Positions 49,896 through 59,600 of a stretch of 64,000 nt of DNA are shown here, one piece after another. Position numbers and translations under genes: made by a program. Each line of letters begins with the position of its first letter. Position 1 is the stretch's first letter. Source of the stretch: DASSFG01 sp035547915 (GTDB taxonomy: Bacteria; Planctomycetota; Planctomycetia; Pirellulales; JAICIG01); the NCBI GenBank assembly GCA_035547915.1, contig DASZTS010000024.1, positions 1 through 64,000 of the forward strand. Reading direction: 5' to 3'. The notes beneath the pieces are model-generated. The model saw only the letters and a list, made by a program, of their open reading frames with translations. It was not told the DNA's origin and made no database searches.

Positions 49896-51938
49896 ATGAA
49901 TCAGCGTCGAATTCTTGTCACCAGCGCGCTCCCCTACGCCAATGGCCACATCCATCTCGGCCATCTGGTGGAGTACATCCAGACGGATATCTGGGCGCGC
50001 TTCCAGAAGCTTTACGGGCACCGCTGTGTGTACGTCTGCGCCGACGACACGCACGGCACCGCCATCATGATTCGGGCTCGGCAGGAAGGTCGCAGCGAAG
50101 AAGCGGTGATCGCCGACATGCAGGCCGCTCACGAACGCGATTTCGCCGGCTTCCACATCGAGTTCGACCATTACGGCAGCACCCATAGCCCCGCCAATCG
50201 CGAGTTGTGCGGCCGGATCTGGGCGGCCTTGCGCCAGGCGGGGCTCGTTTCTGAGCGCGAGGTGACCCAACTCTACGACCCCGAGGCGAAGACGTTCTTG
50301 GCCGATCGGTTTGTCAAGGGAACGTGCCCCAGGTGCAAATCACCCGACCAATACGGCGATAGCTGCGATAAGTGCGGTTCTACGTACAGCCCGACCGACT
50401 TGATCGACCCGGTGAGTGTGCACAGCGGCGCCCGGCCAGAGCTGCGGTCGGCCATGCACCTGTTCATCAACACCGAGCAGATGCACGGCTTCTTGGAGGA
50501 GTGGACGCAGAGCGGCGATCACCTGCAGCAAGACGTGGCCAACTGGTTGGCCGGCGCCTTCCTCTCCGAACCGCTGCGCGACTGGGACGTCTCGCGGCCG
50601 GCCCCCTATTTCGGCTTCGAGATTCCCGATGCGCCGGGCCATTACTGGTATGTCTGGTTCGACGCCCCCATCGGTTACATCGCGTCGAGTCACCAATGGT
50701 GCCAAAAACACGGCGAAGATTTCGATGCCTGGTGGCGCAGCGAGAAGACCGAAATCCACCATTTCATCGGCAAGGATATCACCTATTTTCACACGCTGTT
50801 CTGGCCTGTGATGCTCAAAGCATCGGGCTTTAACCTGCCGCACCGTGTACACATCCACGGCTTTTTGACGGTGGGTGGCGAAAAGATGTCGAAGACCAAG
50901 GGGACGTTCGTCCGCGCCGCGACGTACCTGAAACATCTCGACCCGGCCTACCTGCGCTATTATTACGCCACCAAGCTCGTGCCGAAGCTCGACGACCTCG
51001 ACCTGAACCTCGACGAGTTCGTGGCCAAGGTGAACGGCGACCTGGTCGGCAAGGTCGTCAACCTGGCCAGCCGTACCGCCCGTTTCGCGCGCGAGACCGG
51101 TCTGGCCGAGCGCTATCCCGACGATGGCGGCCTCTTCGAACAGGCCGCCGCGGCAGGAACCGAAATCGCCGCCAGTTACGACGCGTGTGATTACAACCGC
51201 GCCATGCGGCAGATCATGCTGCTGGCCGATCGGGCCAACAAATATGTCGAGGACAATGCCCCGTGGCACTTGAAGAAGGACGCGGCCAAGGCCGAGCAGC
51301 TCCGGCAGGTCTGCACGGTGTCGCTCAACCTTTTCCGGCAGCTCGTCATCTACCTCGCGCCCGTCCTGCCGCGCCTGGCCGAGCAGACGGGTAAGCTGCT
51401 GGGCAAATCGATCGAACATTGGGACGACGCTCGGCGGCCCCTGGTGGGTACGCCGGTCGGCGACTTCGAACACATGCTACAACGAGTGGAAACCAAACAG
51501 GTGCAAGCCATGATTGATGACAGCAGAGAAGAAGCTCCCCAGACCGCGGCCGCGCCTCCCGCCGAGCCGATCGACGGCCCCGAGGCACTCCAGGCCGAGC
51601 CGCTGGTCGACCAGATCAACTACGACGAGTTCGCCAAGGTCGACCTACGCATCGCCCGGGTCGTCGCGGCCGAAGAAGTACCCAAGGCAAAAAAGCTCTT
51701 GCGCCTGACGCTGAGCCTGGGCGGCGACGTGCGGCGCAACGTCTTCGCCGGTATCAAGTCTGCCTACAAACCCGAAGATCTCGTCGGCCAACTCGTGGTC
51801 TGCGTGGCGAACCTCGCGCCGCGGCAGATGCAATTCGGCATCAGCGAAGGCATGGTTGTGGCCAGCGGCCCGGGCGGCGAAGAGGTCTTCCTGTTACGTC
51901 CCGATGCAGGTGCCAAGCCGGGACAACGGGTGCACTAG
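49896..51938 (+). CDS. metG: Methionyl-tRNA synthetase
   Basis: 680 residues from ATG 49896 (ATG 49872 in frame is less likely; MNQRRILVTSALPYANGHIHLGHL fits the family start). The HIGH-type motif is HIHLGHL; the zinc knuckle CPRCKSPDQYGDSCDKCG marks the four-cysteine MetG1 type; the KMSKS loop reads GGEKMSKTKGTF. The anticodon domain has NRAMRQIMLLADRANKYVEDNAPW. The last ~110 residues (INYDEFAKVDLRIARVVAAE, RQMQFGISEGMVVAS) form an EMAP-II-like tRNA-binding domain that also dimerises the enzyme. An Ala/Pro-rich linker precedes it. Confidence 0.97.
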   Translation: MNQRRILVTSALPYANGHIHLGHLVEYIQTDIWARFQKLYGHRCVYVCADDTHGTAIMIRARQEGRSEEAVIADMQAAHERDFAGFHIEFDHYGSTHSPANRELCGRIWAALRQAGLVSEREVTQLYDPEAKTFLADRFVKGTCPRCKSPDQYGDSCDKCGSTYSPTDLIDPVSVHSGARPELRSAMHLFINTEQMHGFLEEWTQSGDHLQQDVANWLAGAFLSEPLRDWDVSRPAPYFGFEIPDAPGHYWYVWFDAPIGYIASSHQWCQKHGEDFDAWWRSEKTEIHHFIGKDITYFHTLFWPVMLKASGFNLPHRVHIHGFLTVGGEKMSKTKGTFVRAATYLKHLDPAYLRYYYATKLVPKLDDLDLNLDEFVAKVNGDLVGKVVNLASRTARFARETGLAERYPDDGGLFEQAAAAGTEIAASYDACDYNRAMRQIMLLADRANKYVEDNAPWHLKKDAAKAEQLRQVCTVSLNLFRQLVIYLAPVLPRLAEQTGKLLGKSIEHWDDARRPLVGTPVGDFEHMLQRVETKQVQAMIDDSREEAPQTAAAPPAEPIDGPEALQAEPLVDQINYDEFAKVDLRIARVVAAEEVPKAKKLLRLTLSLGGDVRRNVFAGIKSAYKPEDLVGQLVVCVANLAPRQMQFGISEGMVVASGPGGEEVFLLRPDAGAKPGQRVH

Positions 51939-51954
51939 CAGGTTCCCTTGTTGC

Positions 51955-54900
51955 TCACGGCTTATACGTGATCCACAACGGCGAGGCCCAGGCCAAGTTG
52001 CCGTCTTCCTGCTCGAGGCGGACGTAATAGTAGCTGGTCTTGCCGGCCTCGGCGTCCGTATCGGTGAACATCCGTTCGACGTCGCGCGCACCCGGCTCGC
52101 TCGTGTCGAGGTACTTGTTGTCGCGCACGATGTGCAGTTTGGCGATGGGCGCGGTCCCGTGCGCTTCGATCGCGAGCGTCGGCTGCTCGCCCGTCTCGAA
52201 CTCGTCACCCATCAGGTGGTCGCCGCTACGGACGATGAGGATGATGTTGTCGGTGGCGGCGTAGCTATGCCGCTTCTTGAAGGCATCGATGATGCCCTTT
52301 CGCGAAACCTCTTCCACGAACGGAACACCGTAGCTCATGTGTGTGCTCACGTGGTCACTCGAGCTTTGGAAGCCGAGGCGGTAGCCGCGTTCCAAGGCGT
52401 TCCAGATAAAACCGGCCGGCTCGAAGCCGCCGATCTGCGTCTGGGCCGTGGCCGAACGCGGAGCGCCCAAATGCTCGTAGTTGTGACGGTGCCCTTGGTA
52501 GATCTCGACGACCGGCTCGACTTCGGGATCGTTGTCGCGCCAGTCGGTGCCCATGTTCGTGCCACTGGTGTGCGACGAACAGATCCCGCCGAAATGCTTC
52601 AGATAGGCGTAGAGGAGCTTGGTGTCGGGCGAACCTTCCTCGGACGTGCCCGGCAACATGCCGCGCGGCAAGGGGCGGATGCCGCGGCGGGGCATCATCA
52701 CGTTGCGGTGACCGTTGGGATACTGCACGCTCCGCTCGTAGGTCATGGCCGAGACGAAGTGTGGTGGGTGGAAATGGACGTCGATCGTCTTCTGGATCAG
52801 CCACCACATATACTCGTGGCCGAAACCGTTGTCGTGATCGCCGTTGCCCATCCAATCGAGCTGGCCGGCATCGAGCGCATAACGCCAGGTGTCTTCCAGC
52901 AGGCCGTCTTGATCGCGATGGGCGGAGAACTCCGTGTGCCGGTGGAACTCGCCGCGCACGGGCCGCAGTTCCTTGCCGCCCACCGTCACGCGAAAGTCGC
53001 GCAGCCGGGCGATGTCTTCGCTCTCGTGGGGATGGACCGGTTCTACCTCAGCGGCCGGAGGTTCTTCCGCATCGACCAATTGCGGCTCGCGTGCGTCGGC
53101 CGAAGCGTCCAGCAGCGTGACATAAAGATCGTCTTCGCCCCGGTTCTGGGTGTTGTAGCGACGGTCGCCCGAGTAGACGGCCAGCAGGCCCTTTTCGAGC
53201 GGCACGAGCGCCGGCCGATTGTCCATCAAATTCGACGAATTGTTGAGGTGAATCACCTCGCCCCATTTGTCGCCGTCATACCGCAGTGCGTAACTGTGCC
53301 ACACCTCGCCAGCACCGTCGTTCAAGGGATGGTGCCGCAACAGGAGCCACAGACCGCCGGCCGCATCGATGGCCAGCCGCGGCACGCTCTTGCCGCGAGT
53401 CAAGTCGTCGCCGAATGCTTCTTCCAACGAAGCACTCGGCCGCTTCCATTGCCCATCGACCAGGCATTTCACACGTAACGTGCGGTTGACATACAAGGCG
53501 AAGCCGGGATTACGTTCTAGGCCAACCTTGCGGAATGCATCCGCCGACGCATAGTCTTTGCCCCACTGCTCATCGCCCTCCTCATAGGCCAGCCACAGCC
53601 TGTCGGCCGCATCGCAGACCAACGCCGGCCGGGCTTCGAATCGGGCCGAACTGGCAACATCCGAGGTGGCCGACTCTCCGTTCGGCGATGCAACATACAG
53701 CTTCACGTCGTAATTGCCACGATGGTAGGTATCCCAGGAGACGTAGACTCGGCCTTTCGAGTCGGCCGCGATGGCCGGCGACCAATCGTTCGCCTTGCTG
53801 TCGGAAATCGTTTTGGCTTCTTCCCAGCGGCCCTCGGCGCCGGCACGAGCGAGCATGACGTCGTAGTTGCCGTCGCGCCAAGCCTGCCAGGCGACCCATA
53901 TCTGGCCGGCCGCGTCGCTCGCAATCTGGACGTTGTAGTCGGTCTCCGGCGAGGTTGTAATTCGTTCGGTCGCCGAAAGCCTGCCACGGGGCATACCGGG
54001 GCGAGGAGGGACGTAGCGGCGCGAGAAAATGTCCCAGTTGCCGTCGACCGCTTGTGCCCAGGCGATACAAACGACGCCCTGGCCGTCGATGGCTACAACG
54101 GGTCGCCAGACGTCGAGCTTGCCCTCCGTCACGTCGATCGGTGCGTGCCAGGCCTGGCCGTCGAAATGCATCAGCCGGATGCGATCGCCGTGGCCGTGCG
54201 GCTCGAGCAGATCGAAATTCCCTTCTGCCACTCGATCGAAGACTAGCGGCGGGCCGGGCTGATACTCGACATAAGCCAACCAGAGGCCACCGTCGCGCGC
54301 CTTCGCCAGCGCAGGATAGTCATCTTCGGTCTTCGCGCCGGTCAACCGCGTGGCCGCAAGTTCACCGGTAACCGATGCCTGACCGTCGAGATATTCCTGC
54401 TCGTCGCCCGAGGTAGCCTCTTCCAACGTGCACTCGAAAGAACCGCGATTGCTGCTGACCTCCAACTTGGCCGAAATGGGCGCATCGAGCGTGACGCGCA
54501 TCCGCACGGGGACGAGATGAAACTGCGGCTCCGCGGCCGGCTGATTGTCGACCGTTTTATTCTCCGCGGGCTTTGCGGCCGGTTCTGCCTTTTCTTTCTC
54601 CTGTGATGGAGACGGTTTGTCGCCGGCCGGAGCTTTGGCTTGGGCTTGTCGGTTCTGTCTGGCTTGCCGTGCTGCGGCGCGAGACTGTTGCCGGGCGCGC
54701 CGTTGAGGCCGGTTCTGTCCCGCCGGTTGGACCGGTTTCGGTCCCTGACGACGGGCGGTGCGGACGTTGAATTTGGCGCCGTCGACCTTCGAATCAACGC
54801 TGGCTTGCACCAAGTCGATGCCGAGAATCTTGCCCTCGGATAGCTTCACTTCGCCTTCCCAGCGAACCTGCTGCTCATCCTGGCGCCCCAGTTCGATCAT

Positions 54901-55062
54901 CAGCTCCACCGGCCGTTCGGGCAACTCGACGATCGGGCCCGGCTCGGTCTCCTTGGCGTCGTCTTCGTGGCCGGCCCCGGGCCGCGGCAGAAGGGCTGTG
55001 AAGGCCAACACCCCGACAATCGATATGCCCAGGACGCACGATGCCACGCGGCGGCGGTTCAT
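51955..55062 (-). CDS. Secreted PHP-like (DUF3604-type) protein with low-complexity N-terminus
   Basis: 1035 residues from ATG 55062, with AGGAG 9 bases upstream. Signal peptide ASCVLGISIVGVLAFTAL. Residues about 100-165 are low-complexity Gln/Arg/Ala/Lys (NRPQRRARQQSRAAARQARQ). Residues about 200-650 contain sialidase-like repeats of the form GQIWVAWQAWRDGNYDVMLAR. From about 700: GEFHRHTEFSAHRDQDG, GNGDHDNGFGHEYMWW, SSDHVSTHMSYGVPF, a PHP/DUF3604-type metal-binding domain. This family is annotated as metal-dependent hydrolases acting outside the cell; the substrate is unknown. It is convergent with metG (17-base gap). Confidence 0.8.
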   Translation of the reverse strand: MNRRRVASCVLGISIVGVLAFTALLPRPGAGHEDDAKETEPGPIVELPERPVELMIELGRQDEQQVRWEGEVKLSEGKILGIDLVQASVDSKVDGAKFNVRTARRQGPKPVQPAGQNRPQRRARQQSRAAARQARQNRQAQAKAPAGDKPSPSQEKEKAEPAAKPAENKTVDNQPAAEPQFHLVPVRMRVTLDAPISAKLEVSSNRGSFECTLEEATSGDEQEYLDGQASVTGELAATRLTGAKTEDDYPALAKARDGGLWLAYVEYQPGPPLVFDRVAEGNFDLLEPHGHGDRIRLMHFDGQAWHAPIDVTEGKLDVWRPVVAIDGQGVVCIAWAQAVDGNWDIFSRRYVPPRPGMPRGRLSATERITTSPETDYNVQIASDAAGQIWVAWQAWRDGNYDVMLARAGAEGRWEEAKTISDSKANDWSPAIAADSKGRVYVSWDTYHRGNYDVKLYVASPNGESATSDVASSARFEARPALVCDAADRLWLAYEEGDEQWGKDYASADAFRKVGLERNPGFALYVNRTLRVKCLVDGQWKRPSASLEEAFGDDLTRGKSVPRLAIDAAGGLWLLLRHHPLNDGAGEVWHSYALRYDGDKWGEVIHLNNSSNLMDNRPALVPLEKGLLAVYSGDRRYNTQNRGEDDLYVTLLDASADAREPQLVDAEEPPAAEVEPVHPHESEDIARLRDFRVTVGGKELRPVRGEFHRHTEFSAHRDQDGLLEDTWRYALDAGQLDWMGNGDHDNGFGHEYMWWLIQKTIDVHFHPPHFVSAMTYERSVQYPNGHRNVMMPRRGIRPLPRGMLPGTSEEGSPDTKLLYAYLKHFGGICSSHTSGTNMGTDWRDNDPEVEPVVEIYQGHRHNYEHLGAPRSATAQTQIGGFEPAGFIWNALERGYRLGFQSSSDHVSTHMSYGVPFVEEVSRKGIIDAFKKRHSYAATDNIILIVRSGDHLMGDEFETGEQPTLAIEAHGTAPIAKLHIVRDNKYLDTSEPGARDVERMFTDTDAEAGKTSYYYVRLEQEDGNLAWASPLWITYKP

Positions 55063-55205
55063 GGAAGGATCTCCTGTCCGAAAAGGCGCCGTTATTTGAG
55101 CTAGACGAACGATCGAATGCAACGGTGGCGAGCCGACGCGATCAACTTGACAGTTCGCCTCGCCGTTGGCGAGAATCGGGGCACTCCTCCTCGACGTCCT
55201 CACGC

Positions 55206-55880
55206 ATGCCGACCGGGCCGAAGACCGCTACCTCCGCGCCAGCCAAACGCCATGCGGCGCGCGTGGCGAAGCTGCTGGCACAGACCTATCCGGGCGCTCA
55301 ATGCGCGCTCAACTTCGGTTCGCCGTTGGAGCTGCTCATCGCCACGATTCTGTCGGCGCAGTGCACCGACGTGCGCGTCAATATCGTTACCAAGGAGCTG
55401 TTCCGCAAATACCGCTCGGCCGCCGACTACGCCAACGCCGACACGAAGGAGCTGGAGCAGGACATCAAGACGACCGGCTTTTTTCGCAGCAAAGCGAAGA
55501 ATATCCAGGGAGCCTGCCGCCAGCTCGTCGACGAGTACGGCGGTGAAGTGCCCAAGGAGCTCGACGAGCTGGTCGCCCTTCCCGGAGTCGGGCGGAAGAC
55601 GGCCAACGTTGTGCTCGGCACGGCGTTCGGAATTGCGTTGGGCGTGGTGGTCGATACGCACGTCCGTCGGCTGAGCCAGCGTTTGGGGCTGACGACGCAC
55701 AAGGATCCGGAAAAGATCGAACGCGATCTGATGGCCGTGCTGCCGCCGCGCGAGTGGATCGACTTCAGCCATCGCTTGATCCATCACGGCCGGCGAATCT
55801 GCATCGCCCGGCGGCCGAAGTGCGACGAGTGTACCTTGAACAAGGTGTGTCCGCGGGTCGGCGTGGAGGCCAAAGCATGA
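55206..55880 (+). CDS. nth: Endonuclease III
   Basis: 224 residues from ATG 55206. Bifunctional DNA glycosylase/AP lyase for oxidised pyrimidines. ILSAQCTDVRVN, helix-hairpin-helix LPGVGRKTANVVLG, catalytic Lys within this loop, catalytic Asp in VVDTHVRRLSQRLGL, and the 4Fe-4S ligands C-x6-C-x2-C-x5-C in ICIARRPKCDECTLNKVCP. It overlaps dcd by 4 bases (ATGA), so the two are co-translated. The frame extends upstream but is not conserved-looking. Confidence 0.97.
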   Translation: MPTGPKTATSAPAKRHAARVAKLLAQTYPGAQCALNFGSPLELLIATILSAQCTDVRVNIVTKELFRKYRSAADYANADTKELEQDIKTTGFFRSKAKNIQGACRQLVDEYGGEVPKELDELVALPGVGRKTANVVLGTAFGIALGVVVDTHVRRLSQRLGLTTHKDPEKIERDLMAVLPPREWIDFSHRLIHHGRRICIARRPKCDECTLNKVCPRVGVEAKA

Positions 55881-56455
55881 TTTTGTCGGGCCACGAGATT
55901 CGCCGGCAGCTCGGTCGCAACATCGTCATCGAGCCGTTCAACGAGGGGCAACTGAACCCCAACAGTTACAACCTGTCGTTGCACGACGAGCTGATGACCT
56001 ATGAGGAACTCGTGCTCGACATGCGCAAGGCGAACCGGGTGCGGCGGATCACGATCCCGCACGACGGCCTGGTGCTGAACCCCAATCAGCTCTACCTGGG
56101 CCGTACCATCGAGCGGACCGAGACCCACAACCTGGTGCCGATGATCGAGGGGCGATCTTCGATCGGTCGGCTCGGGCTGTTCGTACACGTGACGGCCGGG
56201 TTCGGCGACGTTGGCTTCTGCGGCTATTGGACGCTGGAGATGTTTGCCGTCCAGCCCGTGCGAATCTATCCGGGCGTCTCCATTTGCCAGATCTTCTATC
56301 ACCAGATCGCCGGCGACTTCACCGAGTATTGCAGCGACAAATATCAGCATAATCGCGACATTCAGCCCAGCCTGCTCTTCAAGGAGCTGTCGCCCGATCG
56401 CGAGCCCGATCCTCAAATGCAGCTTAACTTTGGGATCGAAAGATCTCGCGGCTGA
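55877..56455 (+). CDS. dcd: dCTP deaminase
   Basis: 192 residues. MILSGHEIRRQLGRNIVIEPFNEGQLNPNSYNLSLHDEL, then IEGRSSIGRLGLFVHVTAGFGDVGFCGYWTLEMF with the catalytic Glu in the ...WTLEM segment, and SICQIFYHQIAGDF and KYQHNRDIQPS at the C-terminus. It deaminates dCTP to dUTP in pyrimidine supply; some relatives are bifunctional (DCD-DUT). Overlaps nth by ATGA. Confidence 0.95.
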   Translation: MILSGHEIRRQLGRNIVIEPFNEGQLNPNSYNLSLHDELMTYEELVLDMRKANRVRRITIPHDGLVLNPNQLYLGRTIERTETHNLVPMIEGRSSIGRLGLFVHVTAGFGDVGFCGYWTLEMFAVQPVRIYPGVSICQIFYHQIAGDFTEYCSDKYQHNRDIQPSLLFKELSPDREPDPQMQLNFGIERSRG

Positions 56456-56651
56456 AGCGGTCGTGGCGCGCAAGATGCGTAAAATGTGCTAGGCTGGAGT
56501 AGCCGGCCGTTAGATCCCGTAAACTCGACGGTATTCCGTCCAGGTGGGATCTGGCTCAGGCGTCCCCGCCCTCCGCCTACCCCCGCCCGCTGCGTCGGCG
56601 CTTCCGCGCGATGCCGCGCTCCGGCAAACCCGACGTCCCTCTCGCAAACCG

Positions 56652-59600
56652 ATGACACTCGAAGCGTCTTTGTCTTCCGATACAGACCGCCAACCGGCCG
56701 ACGCCGCGACCCTGATCGATATCCTGCGCTGGCGTGGTCGGCATCAGGCAGATACTAGAGCTTTCCTCTTTCTGGCCGACGGCGAAGACGACGAGCGGCC
56801 CCTTACCTATCGGCAACTCGACCAACACGCGCGTGCCATCGCCACGGAGCTGGTGAATTCCGGTGCGACCGGTTGTCGCGCGTTACTCGTCTACGATTCG
56901 GGGCTGGATTATCTGGCGGCCCTCTATGGCTGTCTCTATGCGGGCGTGATTGCGGTACCCGTCTATCCGCCCGATCCGTTTCGTGTAGAGCGCACGCTGC
57001 CGCGCTTGCGATCGATCGTGAACGACGCCGGCGCCACATGGCTCCTGGCCACGGAGGAGACGCTTAATTGGGCACGGCCTCTGTTCCGCAAGGTGCCCGG
57101 TCTCACGCAGTCGATGGCCACCGACCGGGTTGTTGAAGCGAATACGGGAGATTCGACGAGCGCGGTGCTGCCGACGCTCAAGCCGACGGCGCCGGCCTTG
57201 CTGCAATACACATCGGGTTCGACCGGTATGCCGCGCGGCGTGACGATCACACACGCGAACCTGATGGCGAACCTGCATTCGATCCATGCCACCGTCGACC
57301 GCGAAGATAATATCGCCGCCTTCTGGTTGCCGGCATACCACGACATGGGACTCATCGGCGGCATCTTTCAACCCGTCTTCAGCGGCCGCTTGTCCGTCTT
57401 CATGTCGCCGGTGTCGTTCATGCAGCGTCCGGTGCGCTGGCTCCAGGCCATCTCGCGGCATCGGGCCACGATCACGGCGGCGCCCAATTTCGCTTACGAC
57501 CTCTGCGTACGAAAGGTAAATGAAGAGGACCGCGCGGCGCTCGATCTCAGTTGCCTACGGTCGGCCCTCAACGGCGCGGAGATTGTCCGGCCCGAGACGC
57601 TCGACCGGTTCGCCGAGGCGTTCGCCGGGTGCGGCTTCCGCCGCGACGCGTTCTATCCCTGCTATGGCTTGGCCGAAGCGACGCTCATGGTGGCCGGCGG
57701 GGTCGTTGGAACGCCTCCCGTCGTACGGTCGTTCTCGTTGGCCGGGCTGGAACGCAAACGGGCCCTGCCGCCGAACGATGCGGACGATACGCGTCAACTC
57801 GTCGGCTGCGGACATGCCGTTGTCGGTCAAAGAGTGCTGGTGGTCGATCCCGATAGTCGGCGGGCGCTCGACGACGGGCAGGTGGGGGAGATCTGGGTTG
57901 CGGGTCAAAGTATCGGACAGGGCTATTGGAATCGGCCCGAGGAATCGGCCGTCGGCTTTGAAGCCGAACTGGCCGATGGCGGCAAGGGCCGCTTCATGCG
58001 CACGGGCGATCTGGGATTCATCGATCAGGGGGAGCTTTTCATCGCCGGTCGGCGAAAAGAGATGATCATCGTGCAGGGACGCAACCACTATCCGCACGAC
58101 ATCGAGGAAACGATCTGCCGCTCGCACCCCTTGTTGAAGGCCGACGGCGGGGCCGCCTTCTCTATCGAGGTCGCCGGCGAAGAACGGTTGGCCGTGGTGC
58201 AGGAAGTCATGCGACCGAAGAAGGTCGACCCGGCAGCGCTCATCGAGTTGATTCGTTCACAAATCGCCGAGGTTCACGGCGTCGTACCGGCCGCCGTGAC
58301 ACTGATTCCGGCCGGGACGCTGCCGAAAACATCCAGCGGCAAAAAACAACGGCGAGGTTGCAGCGAACAATTCCTTTCCGACAGCCTGCCGGCCATCGGC
58401 CAATGGCGCGACGAGCGGCTCTTCGGCGCATCCGATGAGCCGCTGCCGACGGCAGTCGAGCCGCGCACCGAAACCGAAAAGAAGCTGGCGGCGATCTGGT
58501 CCGATGTGATGGGACTGGCGACGATCGACGTCCACTCCAACTTCTTCGATCTCGGCGGCCAGTCGTTATTGGCCGGTCAGCTTGCCGCACGGATCCAAGA
58601 AGAATTCGCGGTGGAACTGCCGTTGCGGGCACTGTTCGCGAATCCGACCATCGCCAACCTCGCCGCTCGGCTCGATGCGCCCGGTGAACAACGATCGAAC
58701 GACACATTGCCGCCACTCACCCGCTGCGATCGTTCGCAACCGATCCCTTTGGCCAGTTCACAGGAGCAGCTCTGGTTCTTGGAACAACTCGAAAGCGAGC
58801 CACGCTACAACCTCACCGCGACCGTCCTGGTTCGGGGCAAGCTCGACGTCGGCGCCCTGGAACGGAGTTTGGCGGCGATCGTCGCCCGGCACGAAGCCTT
58901 GCGCACGACCTTTCTGGCGCAGGACGGCCAGCCACGCCAGGTCGTGGCCCCGCGCGAAGTTGCGAATCCGAAGGCAATTCTCTCCGATGCCAAGGTTAAT
59001 CTTGAGGCGAATTCCGCCTTCGACCTTTCGGTGGGGCCGTTGCTCCGTGTCTTCTTGGAGCGGATCTCGGCCGACGAACAGCGGCTGACGATCGTTGCCC
59101 ATCATCTGATTTGCGATGGTTGGTCTCTCGCGATCTTCTTGCGGGAGGTGGCGGCCTTGTACGCCGCCGAGGTCGAGCGTCGGACCTGCTCACTCGAGGA
59201 CGTCGTTTGGCAACATGCCGACTTTGCCGCTTGGCAACAGAGTTGCCTGGCGACGCCGCAGGTCGCACGCGAGCTCGATTATTGGAAGGACCGACTCAAA
59301 GGCGTTCAGCCGCTGGAACTCGTGACAGACCGCCAGCGGTCGGCGCGGGCCGAATTTCGCGCCGGTAGCGTCGCTTGGAAAATCGACCAGTCGCTCGCCG
59401 ACGCGCTGCGTGCCCTGGGGCGGCAAAACGGTGCCACGCTATACATGGTGTTGTTGGCCGCGTTCCAAACACTGCTTGCCCGCTACAGTCGTCAGCTCGA
59501 CGTGTGTGTCGGTTCGCCGGTCTCCTATCGGCCTCGGCGCGAGTTGGAAGGGACGATCGGTTATTTTGTGAATACGTTGGCGATGCGTACCGACCTGTCG

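Noticed and set aside
51856..53478. 540-codon plus-strand open frame opposite the PHP-like protein
   Set aside because: Antisense shadow; sequence is low in family-like character, and the minus strand has a signal peptide and domain motifs.
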